Source of the DNA: Sphingomonadales bacterium Ga0077557
GTDB taxonomy: Bacteria; Pseudomonadota; Alphaproteobacteria; Sphingomonadales; Sphingomonadaceae
Length of the DNA stretch: 64,000 nucleotides
Assembly (NCBI GenBank): GCA_001464615.1
Contig: LNFI01000032.1
Coordinates: 186,001 to 250,000 of the forward strand
Direction: 5' to 3'
The number at the start of each line of letters is the position of its first letter. The first letter of the stretch is position 1. The notes under the pieces were generated by a model. That model did no database searches. It was not told where the DNA came from and was given only the letters and a program-made list of their open reading frames with translations. Below are positions 8,143 through 17,316 of the stretch, in pieces. The translations under genes were made by a program, and so were the position numbers.

Positions 8143-10326
8143 ATGATTCGTACAACGATGCTGGCTGGTGTTGCGCTGATGGCGCTGGTCCCCGTTCACG
8201 CCGTGGCGGCCCCAGCCGCTCGCGCCGGAGCGGCACCCGCGCCTGTCGCACCGCCCTTGGCCGCGGCGCCCATCGATGCGCAGGAAGCGTCGCGCGAAGA
8301 TATCATCATCACTGCCCCGGTTCAGCGGCGCGAGGACGAAGTGTTGCAGGGGACATCGGTCCTGAAGGGGGACGCGTTGACGCGCAGTCTGCGCCCGACG
8401 ATCGGCGAAACACTGGCGCAGTTGCCTGGCGTGTCAGCAACATCGTTCGGCCCCAATTCGTCCCGCCCGGTGCTGCGCGGTCTGCAGGGGGAGCGCATTC
8501 GCGTGCTGACCGATGGGATTGGATCGATCGATGTGTCGAACACCTCGGTCGATCATGCGGTAGCGATAAACCCGTTGCTGGCTGACCGAATCGAAGTCTT
8601 GCGCGGGCCGAGCGCGCTGCTGTTTGGGTCGTCGGCCCTTGGCGGTGTCGTCAACGTCATCGATTCGCGCATCCCGCGCGCCATTCCGGAAAATGGCTTC
8701 CGCCTGAGCGGCATCGGCACCTATGGCAGTGCTGCCGATGAGCGGACGGGCCAGCTCGCCGGTGATGTCGCGCTTGGCCGGTTGGTGTTGCATGCCGATG
8801 GGTCCTACACCGCCACCAGCGATCTGCGGATCGGCGGCTTTGCGCTGACCCCGGCTCGCCGCGCCGAGGCACTGGCATCGAGCCTTGTTCCACCCGATCC
8901 GGCCGATCCCGAACCGATCGATTTCGCCGCCAATGCCGCGATCCGCAACCGGTTGCCCAATACAGCGAGCGAAACATGGACGGCTGGCTTTGGTGCCTCT
9001 TATATCGGCGATACCGGCATGATCGGCATCTCCTATGGCCATTATGACAGCCTCTACGGCGTGCCTGTCCGCTATGCGACGCAGCTTGGCGAAGGGCAGG
9101 AAGCACCCCGGATCGATATCGTCCAGAACCGTGTCGATCTGCGTGCCGAGGTCGAGACGGGCGGCGAGATTCTGGAGCGGATCAAATTCCGCGCTGGCCA
9201 CGCCACCTATCGCCATTTCGAACTGGAGCCCGATGGCGAGATTGCCACGCGCTTCTTCAATAACGGCCTCGAAGGAAGGCTTGAAATCATCCAGGCCAAG
9301 CGCGGGGTCTGGTCTGGTGCGTCGGGGGTTCAATTTTTCAACCGCCAGTTCAACGTTGACGGCGAAGAGGCCTTCCTGCCCCGCAGCGAGACCAATCAGA
9401 CCGGCCTGTTCACGCTTCAGCAGCTCGATTTCGGTCGCTTCAAGGCCGAAGCGGGTGCGCGTTATGAGTTCACTGATCTCTCGGCACGTACCCCCGACGG
9501 CGATCTGCGTTTTTTCGACGGCAGGCGTGATTTTGGGGCGTTCTCGGGGTCAATTGGCGGGTCCTATGGCCTTACGGACACTGTCCGTGCAGGCCTGAAC
9601 TTCTCTTACACCGAACGCGCGCCATCAGCCGAGGAATTGTTCGCCAATGGCGGGCACCCCGCCACCCAGGCCTATGAACTGGGCAATCCCACTTTCCGGC
9701 TCGAACGGTCAGTCGGCATCGAAGCCACGCTTCACGCGCATGGTGACGGATATAGTTTCGACCTTGCCGCCTATTACAATGATTTCAGTAACTTCATCTC
9801 CGAAAACCAGGTTGATCAGGCAATATGCGAAGCTGCCGCATCCCCCAGTGGGCGCGACGTCGATTTGCCATGCTTCCAGTTCCTGCAGGGCGATGCGCGC
9901 TATTACGGTGTCGAGGCCAAGGGGTCGCTCACGCTCGGCCAGATCGCCGATTTCAAGATCAATGCCGATCTGCTCGGCGATTATGTGCGGGCTGATCTCG
10001 ACAATCTGGGCCCTGCCCCGCGCATCCCGCCCGCACGCGTCCTGGGCGGGTTGGAGGCGCAATCCGATCGCATCAACGGTCGGGTTGAGGTTGAGCATGT
10101 CTTTGTGCAAAATCGCCTGGCAGGCTTCGAAACGCGGACCGCCGACTACACAATGGTCAATGCTTCGATCGCATTCAGCCCGTTCGGGCGTGACAGCGGC
10201 ACGACGTTGCTGGTCAGCGCGAACAACCTGTTCGATGTCGATGCCCGCCGCCATGCGAGCTTCCTCAAGGATTTCGCGCCGCTCGCCGGGCGCGACATCC
10301 GGGTAACCGCGCGGTTTGGGTTTTAG
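8143..10326 (+). CDS. TonB-dependent outer-membrane receptor (ZnuD-like subfamily suspected)
   Basis: A 727-residue outer-membrane beta-barrel receptor that imports a scarce ligand using TonB-ExbB-ExbD energy. A Sec signal peptide opens the protein (MIRTTMLAGVALMALVPVHA). A plug domain follows at about residues 60-180, with LAQLPGVSATSFGPNSSRPV, LRGLQGERIRVL, and IEVLRGPSALLFGSSALGG, a segment I associate with ZnuD-type zinc receptors. The rest is a barrel rich in alternating aromatic residues that ends in the expected terminal phenylalanine (VTARFGF). A probable TonB box lies near EDIIITAP (about residue 51). No transporter partner genes adjoin it; the ligand (zinc or another metal complex) is inference from subfamily resemblance only. 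A repeat hairpin follows the stop codon. Confidence 0.92.
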   Translation: MIRTTMLAGVALMALVPVHAVAAPAARAGAAPAPVAPPLAAAPIDAQEASREDIIITAPVQRREDEVLQGTSVLKGDALTRSLRPTIGETLAQLPGVSATSFGPNSSRPVLRGLQGERIRVLTDGIGSIDVSNTSVDHAVAINPLLADRIEVLRGPSALLFGSSALGGVVNVIDSRIPRAIPENGFRLSGIGTYGSAADERTGQLAGDVALGRLVLHADGSYTATSDLRIGGFALTPARRAEALASSLVPPDPADPEPIDFAANAAIRNRLPNTASETWTAGFGASYIGDTGMIGISYGHYDSLYGVPVRYATQLGEGQEAPRIDIVQNRVDLRAEVETGGEILERIKFRAGHATYRHFELEPDGEIATRFFNNGLEGRLEIIQAKRGVWSGASGVQFFNRQFNVDGEEAFLPRSETNQTGLFTLQQLDFGRFKAEAGARYEFTDLSARTPDGDLRFFDGRRDFGAFSGSIGGSYGLTDTVRAGLNFSYTERAPSAEELFANGGHPATQAYELGNPTFRLERSVGIEATLHAHGDGYSFDLAAYYNDFSNFISENQVDQAICEAAASPSGRDVDLPCFQFLQGDARYYGVEAKGSLTLGQIADFKINADLLGDYVRADLDNLGPAPRIPPARVLGGLEAQSDRINGRVEVEHVFVQNRLAGFETRTADYTMVNASIAFSPFGRDSGTTLLVSANNLFDVDARRHASFLKDFAPLAGRDIRVTARFGF

Positions 10327-10356
10327 GGTCACGCAGAGGCTGCATCTGTCAAACCC

Positions 10357-10425
10357 CCGTTCGGGCTGAGCGAAGTCGAAGCCCAGGGACTGCGCATGCC
10401 CTTCGACTTCGCTCAGGGCGAACGG
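10357..10425. repeat. REP-like inverted repeat, copy 1
   Basis: A 69-base imperfect hairpin between the convergent TonB receptor and galE genes. Its 28-base arms (10357-10384 and 10398-10425) share the core GAGCGAAGTCGAAG and its complement, start and end with CCGTTCG/CGAACGG, and differ at about four positions around a 13-base loop. The right arm recurs unchanged at 60296-60323. It probably forms mRNA 3' hairpins for both flanking genes and acts as a bidirectional terminator or mRNA end stabiliser (inference). Confidence 0.85.
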
Positions 10426-10435
10426 CTGTGGTGAT

Positions 10436-11449
10436 TTAGGATTGGCGCTGTGGTTCGGCCTGCTCCGCCAGCTTGCGCTCCCACGCCAGCGCGTGGGTGA
10501 CGATCGTGTCGAGATCGTCGAGCGCGGGCTGCCAGGGGAGCGTTGCGAGGATTTTGCAATTATCGGCGATGAGCGCATCGGGATCGCCCGCGCGCCTGCC
10601 CTGATAGCGGCGATCGATCGTCCGGTTGGTCACCCGATCAACCGCGTCGAGCACATCGTTGACTGAATAGCCCCGGCCATAGCCCGCGTTCATGATGTGG
10701 CTGTCGCCTGGCCGGGCGATTAAGAGATCGAGCGCATCGACATGGGCAGCGGCAAGATCGCTGACATGGATGTAATCACGTACCCCGGTGCCGTCGGGGG
10801 TCGCGAAGTCCGTCCCGAAAATGCCGACATGGTCGCGCTTGCCGGTCGCTGCTTCGACCGCAACCTTGATCAGATGCGTCGCCCCCGCTGTCGATTGGCC
10901 CGACCGCCCGAGCGGATCGGCACCCGCCACGTTGAAGTATCGCAGCGCACAGAAATTCATCGGATGGGCGGCGGCGACGTCCTTCAGCATCGCCTCGGTC
11001 ATCAGCTTGGACATGCCATAGGGGTTGATCGGCCGCGTCGGGCTGTCTTCGCTGACCGGCACCTGATCAGGAATGCCATAGGTCGCCGCCGTCGACGAGA
11101 AGATGAAATGCGGGACACCGCACGCAACCGCGCTTTCGATCAGCGCGCGGCTGGCGACGGTGTTGTTGCGATAATATTTGAGCGGATCGCTGACCGATTC
11201 AGGCACAACTACCGATCCAGCGAAATGCATCACCGCACAAACATCGTGCGCGCGCATCGCCGCGCGGACGGCGGCATCATCCTCGATATTGGCCTGGATC
11301 AGCGTCGCGCGCGGATCAACCGCCCAGGCGAAACCTGTGACGAGATTGTCGACCACGACGACCGGCCAGCCGGCATCAAGCAGCGCGAGCACCGCATGGC
11401 TGCCGATATAGCCAGCCCCACCGGTGACCAGAACCGAACCCTTTTGCAT
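10436..11449 (-). CDS. galE: UDP-glucose 4-epimerase
   Basis: Interconverts UDP-glucose and UDP-galactose, feeding surface polysaccharide synthesis. It is an extended short-chain dehydrogenase: the NAD-binding glycine motif TGGAGYIGSHAVL lies near the N-terminus, followed by VVVDNLVTG, the catalytic serine/threonine region FSSTAATYG, the YGMSK catalytic pair (tyrosine and lysine, about residue 147) and ALRYFNVAGADP. Length of about 337 matches GalE. The start is the ATG at 11449, with GGAG about 8 bases before; a GTG two codons upstream is possible. The gene is divergent from msrA and convergent with the TonB receptor across a repeat. Confidence 0.93.
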   Translation of the reverse strand: MQKGSVLVTGGAGYIGSHAVLALLDAGWPVVVVDNLVTGFAWAVDPRATLIQANIEDDAAVRAAMRAHDVCAVMHFAGSVVVPESVSDPLKYYRNNTVASRALIESAVACGVPHFIFSSTAATYGIPDQVPVSEDSPTRPINPYGMSKLMTEAMLKDVAAAHPMNFCALRYFNVAGADPLGRSGQSTAGATHLIKVAVEAATGKRDHVGIFGTDFATPDGTGVRDYIHVSDLAAAHVDALDLLIARPGDSHIMNAGYGRGYSVNDVLDAVDRVTNRTIDRRYQGRRAGDPDALIADNCKILATLPWQPALDDLDTIVTHALAWERKLAEQAEPQRQS

Positions 11450-11546
11450 CGCCACCGCTCCCGATTTGTAACCTTTGCCCTAGCAACAGCGATTGTCTGA
11501 GGCGAGCCCGTGCCTATCTAGGCGGGATGTTATTGAGGAGCGCATA

Positions 11547-12095
11547 ATGACGACCGAAGTCGCAACCTTTGCCGGTGGATGTTTCTGGTGCACCGAAGCG
11601 GTGTTCAACGATGTGATCGGCGTGGAAAAGGTTGAGAGCGGGTATATCGGCGGTTCGGTGCCCGACCCGACCTATCGCCAGGTGTGCGGTGGCGATACCG
11701 GCCATGCCGAAGCGATCCGGATCACTTTTGATGCCGATCAGCTCACCTATGGCGACTTGCTCGACATGTTTTTTGCAACGCATGATCCAACGACGCTCAA
11801 TCGCCAGGGCAATGATGTCGGCACGCAATATCGCTCCGCCATCTTCCCGCATTCTGACGACCAGCGCGACGAAGCGATTGCCGCGATCAAGCGCGCGTCG
11901 GCTGATTGGCCCGCACCGATCGTCACCACGATCGAGCCGCTCAGCACCTGGTATATCGCTGAAGATTATCACCAGGAATATTGGGGCGGCGACGGCCAGC
12001 GTAACCCCTATTGCCTGGCCGTGATCCCGCCCAAGCTCAACAAGCTGCGCAAGAGCTTTGCAGCACGGTCGAAATCAGCGCAGGCGGTTGCCTGA
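11547..12095 (+). CDS. msrA: peptide-methionine (S)-S-oxide reductase
   Basis: Repairs oxidised methionine (S form) in proteins. The family signature [11 protein letters not shown] carries the catalytic cysteine at about residue 11, followed by [25 protein letters not shown] and [18 protein letters not shown], all canonical. A distal cysteine in RNPYC may resolve the disulfide. The product is 182 residues, usual for short MsrA. An upstream in-frame start is open, but the ATG at 11547 is chosen because GAGGAG ends 6 bases before it and the conserved N-terminus begins right there. The 3' end faces tsaC with a three-base gap. Confidence 0.95.
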   Translation: MTTEVATFAGGCFWCTEAVFNDVIGVEKVESGYIGGSVPDPTYRQVCGGDTGHAEAIRITFDADQLTYGDLLDMFFATHDPTTLNRQGNDVGTQYRSAIFPHSDDQRDEAIAAIKRASADWPAPIVTTIEPLSTWYIAEDYHQEYWGGDGQRNPYCLAVIPPKLNKLRKSFAARSKSAQAVA

Positions 12096-12098
12096 TCT

Positions 12099-13049
12099 TT
12101 AGCGCGTTGCTGCCCGCGTCAACCGGTCGTTGATCGCCACGCCCAGTCCTTCATTCGGCACGGGCGCAATCGCGATGCGCGATTTGGCCGACGCATCGGC
12201 GCGGTGCAGCGCGGCGAACAATTGCGTGGCGGCTTCGATCAGGTCGCCGGCGGGGGACAGGCTGTCATCGCCGCCGACTGCATCGAAGCCGATCAGCCAT
12301 TCGTCCTTGGCAGCGGAGACCGCATTGAGCCTGAGCGGCTTGGCGGGCGCGTAATGGCTGGCCAGCTGGCCGGGGGCGATGATGGTGTCACCCGCGCTGG
12401 CGAGCGGCTGGCCAAGCAGCGCCTCAATCGCAGCGGCCTCGATCGGTCCGGGCCGCAACAGACGCGGCGGGTCGCCGGGCAGGATGATCGTCGATTCCAG
12501 CCCCGCCGGAGTCGCGCCGTCATTGATGATCAGCGCAATCCGCCCGCCCAGGCTGGCCAGCACATGCGCGGCGCGGGTCGGGCTGATCGCGCCGCTGGCA
12601 TTGGCGGATGGCGCGGCGAGCGGCTTGCCGGTCGCGGTGAGCAACGCCTGCATCGCGCGGTGGGCCGGTACGCGGATCGCGACGGTGGTGAGCCCGGCGG
12701 TGACAAGCCCGGCAATCGGGCTATCGGGGCGCAGCGGCAGCACCAAGGTTAGCGGGCCGGGCCAGAAGGCAGCCGCCAGTGCGCGGGCCGCTGAGTCGAA
12801 TATTGCCAGGGTCTCGGCGGTGGCTAGATCAGGCACATGGACGATCAGCGGGTTGAAACTTGGCCGTCCCTTGGCGGCATAAATACGCGCAACGGCGGCC
12901 GAGTCGGTCGCATCAGCGGCGAGCCCATAGACCGTCTCGGTCGGGACCGCGACGGGCTCGCCCGCCAAAATCAGCCTTGCCGCCTCGGCAATCGCAGCAC
13001 TGCCGTAAGGTAAGGTACGGGTCTCAATTGGGGTATTTGGCGCGTCCAC
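12099..13049 (-). CDS. L-threonylcarbamoyladenylate synthase (Sua5 type)
   Basis: Makes threonylcarbamoyl-AMP for the universal t6A37 modification of ANN-decoding tRNAs. The YrdC fold is obvious: GEPVAVPTETVYGLAADA (about residues 30-47), IYAAKGRPSFNPLIVHV (about 57-73), FWPGPLTLVL and the KPLAAPSANASGAISPT loop. At 316 residues it has the extra C-terminal Sua5 domain (from about 215, beginning near PGQLASHYAPAKPL), so it is Sua5-like rather than short TsaC. The only fitting start is a GTG. The gene is divergent from the acyl-CoA dehydrogenase with 48 bases between starts. Confidence 0.93.
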   Translation of the reverse strand: MDAPNTPIETRTLPYGSAAIAEAARLILAGEPVAVPTETVYGLAADATDSAAVARIYAAKGRPSFNPLIVHVPDLATAETLAIFDSAARALAAAFWPGPLTLVLPLRPDSPIAGLVTAGLTTVAIRVPAHRAMQALLTATGKPLAAPSANASGAISPTRAAHVLASLGGRIALIINDGATPAGLESTIILPGDPPRLLRPGPIEAAAIEALLGQPLASAGDTIIAPGQLASHYAPAKPLRLNAVSAAKDEWLIGFDAVGGDDSLSPAGDLIEAATQLFAALHRADASAKSRIAIAPVPNEGLGVAINDRLTRAATR

Positions 13050-13097
13050 CCAGTGGCGCTATAGCGCCGGAGACTTGAGAACAAGAGAGGTTGCCCT

Positions 13098-14816
13098 GTG
13101 TTTACCCCCGCCGTTACCGAACAACGTTTCGTGCTCGATCATATCGTCAAGTTCGACGAGCTTGCCGCCAGCGACCGCTTCGCTTCCGCATCGAGCGATG
13201 TGGTCGATGCCGTGCTGGAGGGCGTCGGGGCGCTGGCCGAGGGGGAATGGGCGCCACTGAGCCGGGTCGGCGACACCAATGGCCCGAAATGGACGCCCGA
13301 TGGCGTGAAGATGCCCGCCGGGTTTGCTGATGCCTATCAGGCCTATGTTGAGGGCGGCTGGGGCACGATTGGCGTCGCCGAAGCCTTTGGTGGGCAGGGC
13401 ATGCCGTTCGTTATTCAGACGGCGGTGCTGGATACATTGGGCGGTGCCAATCTGGGCTTTGCGCTCGCGCCGACGCTCACCGTTGGCGCGATCGAGGCGC
13501 TGTCGCATCATGGCAGTCCTGAACAGCAGGCGCTGTATCTTCCCCATCTCGCGACGGGTGCCTGGACGGGCACGATGAATCTGACCGAGCCGCAGGCGGG
13601 TTCCGATGTCGGCGCGGTCCGTGCCAAGGCGGAGCCGCTGGGCGGTGGCAAATGGTCGATTAGCGGCACCAAAATCTATATTTCGTTCGGGGATCACGAT
13701 ATGGCCGAGAACATCGTCCATCTCGTTCTGGCGCGCACGCCCGATGCGCCGCCGGGGACCAAGGGGCTGTCGCTGTTTCTGGTGCCCAAATATCGGCTCG
13801 ATGCCGATGGCAAGCCGGGTGACTTCAACGATGTCCGCGTCGTGTCGATCGAGCACAAGCTGGGCCTGCATGCCTCGCCGACCTGCGTGCTGAGCTTTGG
13901 CGACAATGGCGATTGCGTGGGCGAGCTGATTGGCGCGGAACTGGGCGGGATGCGCGGGATGTTCACGATGATGAACAATGCGCGGTTGAATGTGGGGTTG
14001 CAGGGTGTGCAGGTGTCTGAACGTGCGACCCAGACGGCGGTCGCCTATGCCCGTGATCGCGTGCAATCGGCGCGCGCCGGGGCGGGGCGTGATCCGGTGG
14101 CGATCATCGAGCATCCTGATGTTCGCCGCATGTTGATGCGGATGAAGGCACAAACTCAGGCGGCTCGCGCCCTGGTTTATCTGGCCGCGAGCCAGGTTGA
14201 TCGCGCGACGCTGGGGGAGGCGGGGGCGCAGGCGCGGCTTGATCTGCTCACCCCGCTGGCCAAGGCGCATGGCACCGATATTGGCTGTGAAGTCAGCTCG
14301 CTCGCCATCCAGGTGCATGGCGGGATGGGCTATATCGAAGAGACGGGCGTGGCGCAGGGGTTTCGCGATGCCCGCATCACGCCGATTTATGAAGGCACGA
14401 ACGGGATTCAGGCGGCCGATCTGGTCGGGCGCAAGCTCAGTATGGACAATGGCGGTGTGCTGAATGCGCTGATCGCTGACATGCGCGCCGAGGCCGAGGA
14501 TGCCGGGCTGCGCGGGTTGATCGACGCGTGCGAGGAAGTCGCGCGGCGTTTGCTGGGCGTTGATGTCGATGATCGGCTGGCGGCGAGCTATCCGTTTTTG
14601 ACGATGCTTTCCACGGCTGTGTGCGGCTGGCTGATGGAGCGGCAGGGGCGCATTGCGCGAACCGCTGAAGGCGATCCAGCGTTCCTGAAGATGAAACGCG
14701 CTGTCGCCGATTTCTATGTGGCGCAGATCGTGCCCGAGGCGATGGGCCTGAAGGCGGCGGCGATGGCGCCGGCCGCGATCCTGTATGCGCTTGAACCGGC
14801 CGCCTTTGCGGCCTGA
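13098..14816 (+). CDS. acyl-CoA dehydrogenase, long DmdC-like form
   Basis: A flavoprotein that oxidises an acyl-CoA to the 2-enoyl-CoA and passes electrons to ETF. At 572 residues it belongs to the long family typified by DmdC (3-methylmercaptopropionyl-CoA dehydrogenase) rather than the short 380-residue type. Seen are the FAD/substrate loop NLTEPQAGSDVGAV (about 159-172), ISGTKIYISFGDHD, the C-terminal helical domain with QVHGGMGYIEETG (about 407), and ITPIYEGTNGIQ (about 427) with the catalytic glutamate region. The start is GTG with GAGAGG about 7 bases upstream. It stands alone with no beta-oxidation neighbours, so the substrate is unknown. A 617-codon frame on the opposite strand is a shadow. 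Confidence 0.9.
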   Translation: MFTPAVTEQRFVLDHIVKFDELAASDRFASASSDVVDAVLEGVGALAEGEWAPLSRVGDTNGPKWTPDGVKMPAGFADAYQAYVEGGWGTIGVAEAFGGQGMPFVIQTAVLDTLGGANLGFALAPTLTVGAIEALSHHGSPEQQALYLPHLATGAWTGTMNLTEPQAGSDVGAVRAKAEPLGGGKWSISGTKIYISFGDHDMAENIVHLVLARTPDAPPGTKGLSLFLVPKYRLDADGKPGDFNDVRVVSIEHKLGLHASPTCVLSFGDNGDCVGELIGAELGGMRGMFTMMNNARLNVGLQGVQVSERATQTAVAYARDRVQSARAGAGRDPVAIIEHPDVRRMLMRMKAQTQAARALVYLAASQVDRATLGEAGAQARLDLLTPLAKAHGTDIGCEVSSLAIQVHGGMGYIEETGVAQGFRDARITPIYEGTNGIQAADLVGRKLSMDNGGVLNALIADMRAEAEDAGLRGLIDACEEVARRLLGVDVDDRLAASYPFLTMLSTAVCGWLMERQGRIARTAEGDPAFLKMKRAVADFYVAQIVPEAMGLKAAAMAPAAILYALEPAAFAA

Positions 14817-14835
14817 CCTTTGGCGCTGAAATGAA

Positions 14836-14867
14836 GAAAAACCCCGGTGACTTTCGCCACCGGGGTC
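14836..14867 (-). terminator. rho-independent terminator of fliC
   Basis: A perfect 9-bp stem ACCCCGGTG (14841-14849) / CACCGGGGT (14858-14866) with an 8-base loop. Read on the minus strand it is followed directly by a T-run (GGGGTTTTTCTTC), as in a classic intrinsic terminator. It lies about 80 bases after the fliC stop and would also stop transcription from the minus strand into the acyl-CoA dehydrogenase. Confidence 0.85.
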
Positions 14868-14901
14868 ATCTGCACTCCTTTGGAAGCAAGGAGGGCCGGG
14901 C

Positions 14902-14938
14902 GGCTCCGACACCCTTGAAGGGGGGCGGTGCCGGAGCC
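14902..14938. repeat. second hairpin in the fliC 3' region
   Basis: Inverted repeat GGCTCCGACACC (14902-14913) / GGTGCCGGAGCC (14927-14938), 12 bp with one mismatch and a 13-base loop, lying between the fliC stop and the T-tailed terminator. It has no T-run itself; it probably shields the 3' end of the abundant flagellin mRNA (inference). Confidence 0.6.
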
Positions 14939-14948
14939 GATCCTTTGC

Positions 14949-15758
14949 TTAGCGGAGCAGCTGGAGCACGCCCTGCTGCGACTGGTTCGCCTGGCTGATC
15001 AGCGCAGTCGATGCCTGGCTGAGGATCTGTGCACGGGCCAGTTCGGTCGTTTCGGTCGAGAAGTCGACGTCTTCGATGCGGCTGCGTGCGTCCGTCAGGT
15101 TAGCAACGCTGTTGGTCAGGTTGTTGATCACCGAGTTCAGGCGGCTTTGGCCTGCACCCAGCGTTGCCCGCGTCGTATTGGTTGCGGTCAATGCGGCGTC
15201 GATCGCGGTCAGCGCGGTGTTTGCGCCAGCAACGGTCGAAACGTCAGCCGCAATCGCGCCGGTCAGCGTGAGGCCACCAACGTTCAGCGTCACCGTGTCA
15301 CCATTTGCCGAGCCGGTCTGGATGGCGACGGTTGCAGCGGCCGTCCCAATCAGGGCGACGCCGTTGAAGTTGGTGTCTGCCTGAAGGTCGGTCAGCTGAG
15401 CGGTAAGCTGCGTCACTTCGGCCTGCAGGTTGGTGCGATCGCCTGCCGAATAGGTGCCCGAAGCCGACTGAACGGCAACTTCACGCAGACGCTGCAGAAT
15501 GTTGGTCACTTCGCCCAGCGCGCCGTCAGCGGTCTGCGACAGTGCGATACCGTCGTTTGCGTTGCGGATTGCCTGGTTGGTGCCGCGGATCTGCGACGTG
15601 AACGAGGATGCAATGGCGAGGCCGGCGGCGTCGTCCTTTGCCGAGTTGATGCGCTTGCCGGTCGACAGGCGTTCAATGCTGTTGGTCAGCGCCGTGCTGG
15701 CGCGGTTGTTTGCGTTGCTGGCTTTCAGCGCGGCGACATTGGTTCCGATAACAGTCAT
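14949..15758 (-). CDS. fliC: flagellin
   Basis: The filament subunit, exported by the flagellar type III apparatus. At 269 residues it is a short flagellin with both conserved ends and almost no variable middle domain. The N-terminal D0/D1 reads [14 protein letters not shown], then [20 protein letters not shown] and [19 protein letters not shown]; the C-terminal D0/D1 reads [20 protein letters not shown] and ends [11 protein letters not shown]. The start at 15758 is chosen over an upstream in-frame ATG because GGAGAT sits 7 bases before it and the family N-terminus begins here. It has a candidate sigma28 promoter upstream and a strong terminator downstream, so it is monocistronic. FliS (31597) is its likely chaperone. 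Confidence 0.97.
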   Translation of the reverse strand: MTVIGTNVAALKASNANNRASTALTNSIERLSTGKRINSAKDDAAGLAIASSFTSQIRGTNQAIRNANDGIALSQTADGALGEVTNILQRLREVAVQSASGTYSAGDRTNLQAEVTQLTAQLTDLQADTNFNGVALIGTAAATVAIQTGSANGDTVTLNVGGLTLTGAIAADVSTVAGANTALTAIDAALTATNTTRATLGAGQSRLNSVINNLTNSVANLTDARSRIEDVDFSTETTELARAQILSQASTALISQANQSQQGVLQLLR

Positions 15759-15825
15759 GGTCGTATCTCCATTTGCCTGACGCTCTTTGTCGCCCCCCAT
15801 CGGAAGAGCCGAGCCGTCAGCAAGG

Positions 15826-15852
15826 TAAACGACCGCTCGGCGTGGACATTAA
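15826..15852 (-). promoter_or_regulatory. candidate sigma28 (FliA) promoter of fliC
   Basis: On the minus strand TTAATGTC (15852-15845), 11 bases, then GTCGTTTA (15833-15826), about 68 bases before the fliC ATG. The same arrangement, with the block CGGTCG-TT at identical distance from a CT-AA element, precedes flgM and fliD. The -35 half is the weakest of the three. Confidence 0.5.
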
Positions 15853-16032
15853 GGGATTTCGAGAACCAATTCTGCACCCGCGCCAAATTATAGGCGCGCC
15901 CTTGCCGCTCTGCTGCCGATTCCGGCGGTCTTACGCCCCACCAAGGCGGAAAATAATTGCCGGGCGGCGGCCATGGTTAACTGTTGATTTACCAGAATTG
16001 CCGCATGTCATGTGCATCCAAGGGGGAATTTA

Positions 16033-17316
16033 ATGCGTTCCATCTATCCATCGGCAGCAGTGCTTCGGCAGAAATATGCGCTGATCTCCTCGCTCCGCAG
16101 CCAGGGCTTTGCGATCGGCACTGACGATAGCAAGCCGCAGCCGGGCGATTTGTTCGTGATCGCAGAAGGTGAAGCGCCGCCCGCGCCCGCGCGGACGGTG
16201 ATCATCGGCGATGCCGGCCGTTATGTGGTGCCGTCGCGCGACGGCCATCCGGCCCGCATCGCCTATCCGCCTGAAGATGCCGCCGTTGGCGACGGATTTG
16301 CCCGCGCGCTTGTCGCTGGCACTGACATGCCAACGGCCGCCGATCCTGAAAGCCTGGCACTCTATGCGCTGGCAGAACGCGTTGCGGCGGCGGACATTAC
16401 GGTCCTGATCAATGGCCCGACCGGCACGGGCAAGGAAGTGCTCGCCCGCGCGATCCACAATGGATCGCAGCGCAAAGATGGCCCGTTTGTCGCCATCAAC
16501 TGCGCGGCATTGCCCGAAACGATGTTGGAGGCATTGTTGTTCGGCCATCAGAAGGGCTCGTTTACCGGCGCGTCATCGGGTGGCGAGGGATTTTTCCGCG
16601 CGGCCAATGGCGGCACCTTGCTGCTTGACGAAATTGCCGAAATGCCGATCCAGCTACAGGCGAAGTTGCTCCGTGCCTTGCAGGAGCGCGAGGTGGTGCC
16701 GCTCGGCGCGTCAGTGCCAGAGCCGATTGACGTGCGCGTCATTGCTTGCGCCAACCGCGATTTGCAGATCGAGGTCGCCGAAGGGCGGTTCCGCGCCGAT
16801 CTTTATTACCGGCTGAGCGTTTTTCCGCTTTCCACCAAGCCGCTGGCCGAGCGCCGCCTTGATATTGCGGCGCTTACCGCGACGATGGTGCTGCGCCATG
16901 CGGTTGGCCGCGCAACGATTCCCTGGCCCGACGCCTCGGCAATCGATGTGCTCGTCCAGCATGACTGGCCGGGCAATGTCCGCGAGCTTGAAAATGTGAT
17001 CCAGCGCGCCCTGCTCTTTGCGGCCGGCGATACGATCAGCGCTGCCCATATCCTGTTCGATCGCCCGGCCCAGGCGGCAATGCCCGCACCCGTGCGGGAT
17101 GCGACGCCAGCGACCTTGGGCAACATCGTCCAGATGTCGGAATTTCAGGCCATTCGCGAAACATTGATGGCGTGCGGCGGCAGCCGGATCGAAACCGCGC
17201 GGCGGCTGGGCATTTCGGAACGCACCTTGCGCTACCGGTTGGCCAAGGCCCGCGAACAAGGTGAGGACATCGCCCCAGCCTATGGCAACGGGTATAGCAA
17301 GGTGGCATCGGCATGA
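16033..17316 (+). CDS. flbD: sigma54-dependent flagellar transcription activator, FlbD-like
   Basis: An AAA+ bacterial enhancer-binding protein that opens sigma54 promoters and heads the large fli operon. The 427 residues comprise a non-receiver N-terminal region of about 105 residues with no recognisable phospho-acceptor site, then the AAA+ domain with Walker A GPTGTGKE (about 128), the sigma54-contact loop GSFTGA (about 175-180, normally GAFTGA), Walker B GGTLLLDEIAE (about 195-205) and the arginine-finger region FRADLYYRLSVFPL. A Fis-type helix-turn-helix ends the protein (RIETARRLGISERTLRYRL). The ATG at 16033 has AGGGGG upstream. It overlaps fliE by ATGA. The context and missing receiver match Caulobacter FlbD; FleQ or FlrC are the alternatives. 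Confidence 0.88.
   Translation: MRSIYPSAAVLRQKYALISSLRSQGFAIGTDDSKPQPGDLFVIAEGEAPPAPARTVIIGDAGRYVVPSRDGHPARIAYPPEDAAVGDGFARALVAGTDMPTAADPESLALYALAERVAAADITVLINGPTGTGKEVLARAIHNGSQRKDGPFVAINCAALPETMLEALLFGHQKGSFTGASSGGEGFFRAANGGTLLLDEIAEMPIQLQAKLLRALQEREVVPLGASVPEPIDVRVIACANRDLQIEVAEGRFRADLYYRLSVFPLSTKPLAERRLDIAALTATMVLRHAVGRATIPWPDASAIDVLVQHDWPGNVRELENVIQRALLFAAGDTISAAHILFDRPAQAAMPAPVRDATPATLGNIVQMSEFQAIRETLMACGGSRIETARRLGISERTLRYRLAKAREQGEDIAPAYGNGYSKVASA

Noticed and set aside
8434-9333. A 299-codon minus-strand frame inside the TonB receptor
   Set aside because: Shadow of a clear receptor gene with signal peptide, plug and barrel.
13059-14912. A 617-codon open frame on the minus strand opposite the acyl-CoA dehydrogenase
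   Set aside because: It mirrors the codon pattern of a strongly supported gene in GC-rich DNA, is rich in arginine, histidine and proline, and shows no protein family.
14928-15893. A 321-codon plus-strand frame across fliC
   Set aside because: Antisense to an unmistakable flagellin; cysteine/arginine-rich noise.
15891-15906. A sigma54-like match before flbD (TAGGCGCGCCCTTGCC)
   Set aside because: The GG to GC distance is one base short, and sigma54 spacing is strict.
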